64,000 bases of DNA, taken from assembly GCA_021785515.1 (NCBI GenBank), contig JAJYEX010000009.1, positions 1 through 64,000 on the forward strand. The letters run 5' to 3'. The position numbers and the translations under genes are program-made. Below the pieces are notes generated by a model. The model saw only the letters and a list, made by a program, of their open reading frames with translations. It was not told where the DNA came from and did not search any database. This document shows positions 61,855 through 64,000 of this stretch, in pieces (the first letter of the stretch is position 1; each line of letters begins with the position of its first letter). The stretch comes from Pseudomonadota bacterium (GTDB taxonomy: Bacteria > Pseudomonadota > Gammaproteobacteria > Acidiferrobacterales > UBA6901).

Positions 61855-62247
61855 ATGGTCTATCGGAAATATCCCTGTCCCTGCTGCGGTTATCGGGTAT
61901 TCCGGATGCAGCCGGGAAACCACGAAAAATGCCCCATTTGTCTGTGGGAGGACGACCTACCGCAGCTGCGCTTTCCCTGCATGCCGGGCAGCGCCAACCG
62001 GGTGTCGCTGGAGCAGGCCCAGATCAACTACGCGTCATTCGGCGTTTCGGAGCGGCGCAATATCGGGTGTGCCCGCGAACCCCTGGAAGGGGAGGATCGG
62101 GACGAACTCTGGCGGCCCTTTGATTCGTCCCGTGACAATCCAGAAGAGCCGCAGCACGGCGTGAATTACGCGGACTCTTACCCGCTGGCAGACACCACAG
62201 TGCTGTATTACTGGCGTTCGACTTACTGGCGTCGTTTCACGAGCTAA
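61855..62247 (+). CDS. cysteine-rich CPCC-domain protein
   Basis: MVYRKYPCPCCGYRVFRMQPGNHEKCPICLWEDD. Confidence 0.85.
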   Translation: MVYRKYPCPCCGYRVFRMQPGNHEKCPICLWEDDLPQLRFPCMPGSANRVSLEQAQINYASFGVSERRNIGCAREPLEGEDRDELWRPFDSSRDNPEEPQHGVNYADSYPLADTTVLYYWRSTYWRRFTS

Positions 62248-62280
62248 CGGCGGGGTGTGGCCACCCCAGTCCTGGCGTGG

Positions 62281-63165
62281 TCAGGCTGCGCTGAGCAAGA
62301 AACGCTTAAAGGCTTCGGCCGCGGCCGGTAGCCGTTTACCGTGACGGTGTACGACGTACCAGTGCCGCATGATTGGAAATTCGGCGATCCGGAGTATGGT
62401 TAGCCGCTTGAGCGTGAGCTCCTGCTCGACCGTGGCGCGGGACAGCAATCCCAGTCCAAGACCCGCCTGAACGCTCTGCTTGATTGCCTCGTTGCTGCCA
62501 ACTTCCATCCCGGTTTTCAGGCGAATTCCCCGCTCGGCGAAGAATCGCTCCATGGCAACCCTTGTCCCGGATCCCGGTTCGCGCACAAGAAAAGTCTCTT
62601 CCTGCAAACGGCGCAGCGGGATGTTTTCCCTGTTTGCGAGCGGATGACCAGGGGGCGCCACGATTACCAGCGGGTTTTCCATGAACGCCTGGGCGTCAAC
62701 GTCGAGGCTCGCCGGGGGTTGTCCCATGACCACGATATCCACAGTGTTGTCACGGAGCTGGCCCAGCAGGGTTTCGCGATTGGTTACGTCAAGACTGACG
62801 GTTATGCCCGGGTAGCGTTGATGGAAAGTGGCAAGAAGGCTGGGCACAAAGTAGTTGGCGGTGGAGGCAACCGATATGCGCAGCCTGCCGCTGCTCAGTC
62901 CTTTCAGGTCCGCAAGCAGCGTCTCCATTTCGTCCAGCTGTTGTGCGATCGAGCGGCTGTATTGATAAACTTCGCGCCCCGCTTCGGTGAGGTGAATTCG
63001 TCTGCCCACCCGCTCGAACAAGGGCACACCGAGCTGTCGCTCGAGCTGCCGTACCTGCATAGAGACTGCCGGCTGACTCAGAAACAGTTCGGTGGCGGCT
63101 CGCGTATAACTCAGGTTTCGCGCGACAGACTCAAAAACCTTCATTTGTCGTAAGGTTACATTCAT
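62281..63165 (-). CDS. cbbR: LysR-type regulator CbbR
   Basis: MNVTLRQMKVFESVARNLSYTRAATELFLSQPAVSMQVRQLERQLGVPLFERVGRRIHLTEAGREVYQYSRSI; divergent from cbbL. Confidence 0.94.
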   Translation of the reverse strand: MNVTLRQMKVFESVARNLSYTRAATELFLSQPAVSMQVRQLERQLGVPLFERVGRRIHLTEAGREVYQYSRSIAQQLDEMETLLADLKGLSSGRLRISVASTANYFVPSLLATFHQRYPGITVSLDVTNRETLLGQLRDNTVDIVVMGQPPASLDVDAQAFMENPLVIVAPPGHPLANRENIPLRRLQEETFLVREPGSGTRVAMERFFAERGIRLKTGMEVGSNEAIKQSVQAGLGLGLLSRATVEQELTLKRLTILRIAEFPIMRHWYVVHRHGKRLPAAAEAFKRFLLSAA

Positions 63166-63212
63166 AAGTAATACGTTATTATAATTATCATAAATATTTA
63201 GTATTACTTATG
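63163..63212. promoter_or_regulatory. inverted repeat in cbbR-cbbL intergenic region, candidate CbbR operator
   Basis: CATAAGTAATAC (63163-63174) ... GTATTACTTATG (63201-63212), perfect 12-bp IR, 26-nt AT-rich spacer. Confidence 0.6.
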
Positions 63213-63374
63213 CAACTATTACTATACCCTTACACAACTTAGCTGATTGATCCGTCCTTCAGGCATGCCGTAATACGCTCGATCGGTGTGGGTTTCCCAT
63301 CGGGCGTGGCCGTAAATTTGACTCGGATCAGAACAGACTATGTGTATGGCGCCGGGCCGAATCCCGGACCCTAA

Positions 63375-64000
<626 letters not shown>

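Overview
The window is almost entirely chromosomal core of a sulfur-oxidising chemolithoautotroph, probably a gammaproteobacterium (inferred; a gshA of the acidophile/'ferrooxidans' type and a pyrBC/pil neighbourhood point that way). Main blocks: (i) a left flank (about 1-1800) with apparent mobile-element debris (possible group II intron 3' end; IS110 transposase fragment) around an outer-membrane beta-barrel gene; (ii) a CbbO/NorD-like vWA protein and CbbQ/NorQ-like AAA+ ATPase, divergent from a qmoA-qmoB-hdrC-hdrB operon, i.e. APS-reductase electron-transfer modules with soluble HdrCB in place of membrane QmoC, followed by an 80-aa-class orphan ORF; (iii) an FNR-type regulator, a YkgJ-like protein, and sat-aprB-aprA on the minus strand; (iv) moaD-moaE, a TauE/SafE exporter, bactofilin, pyrE, an exonuclease III-like gene, glutaredoxin, an AmpG-like MFS permease, a Sel1 protein, a secreted DUF302-like protein and a dynamin-like GTPase; (v) yggU-yggT-proC, pilT-pilU, pyrC'(pseudo-DHOase)-pyrB-pyrR-ruvX-yqgE-tonB-gshB-gshA, and pilG-pilH-pilI-pilJ-chpA with two extra CheW-like genes; (vi) bioA, a thioredoxin-like gene, an IMPase-family gene, then Calvin-cycle/glycolytic genes tkt-gap-pgk-pyk-fba, a CPCC protein, cbbR and the start of form I cbbL, which runs off the window. 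I found no CRISPR array, rRNA, or convincing tRNA. I see no clear-cut undescribed defence or mobile system. The best leads are the Qmo/Hdr-CbbQO neighbourhood with its orphan small gene, a putative terminator-bearing small RNA/leader upstream of tkt, an inverted repeat over the cbbR start that shares a motif with the sat upstream region, and a dynamin-like GTPase with a non-canonical P-loop.
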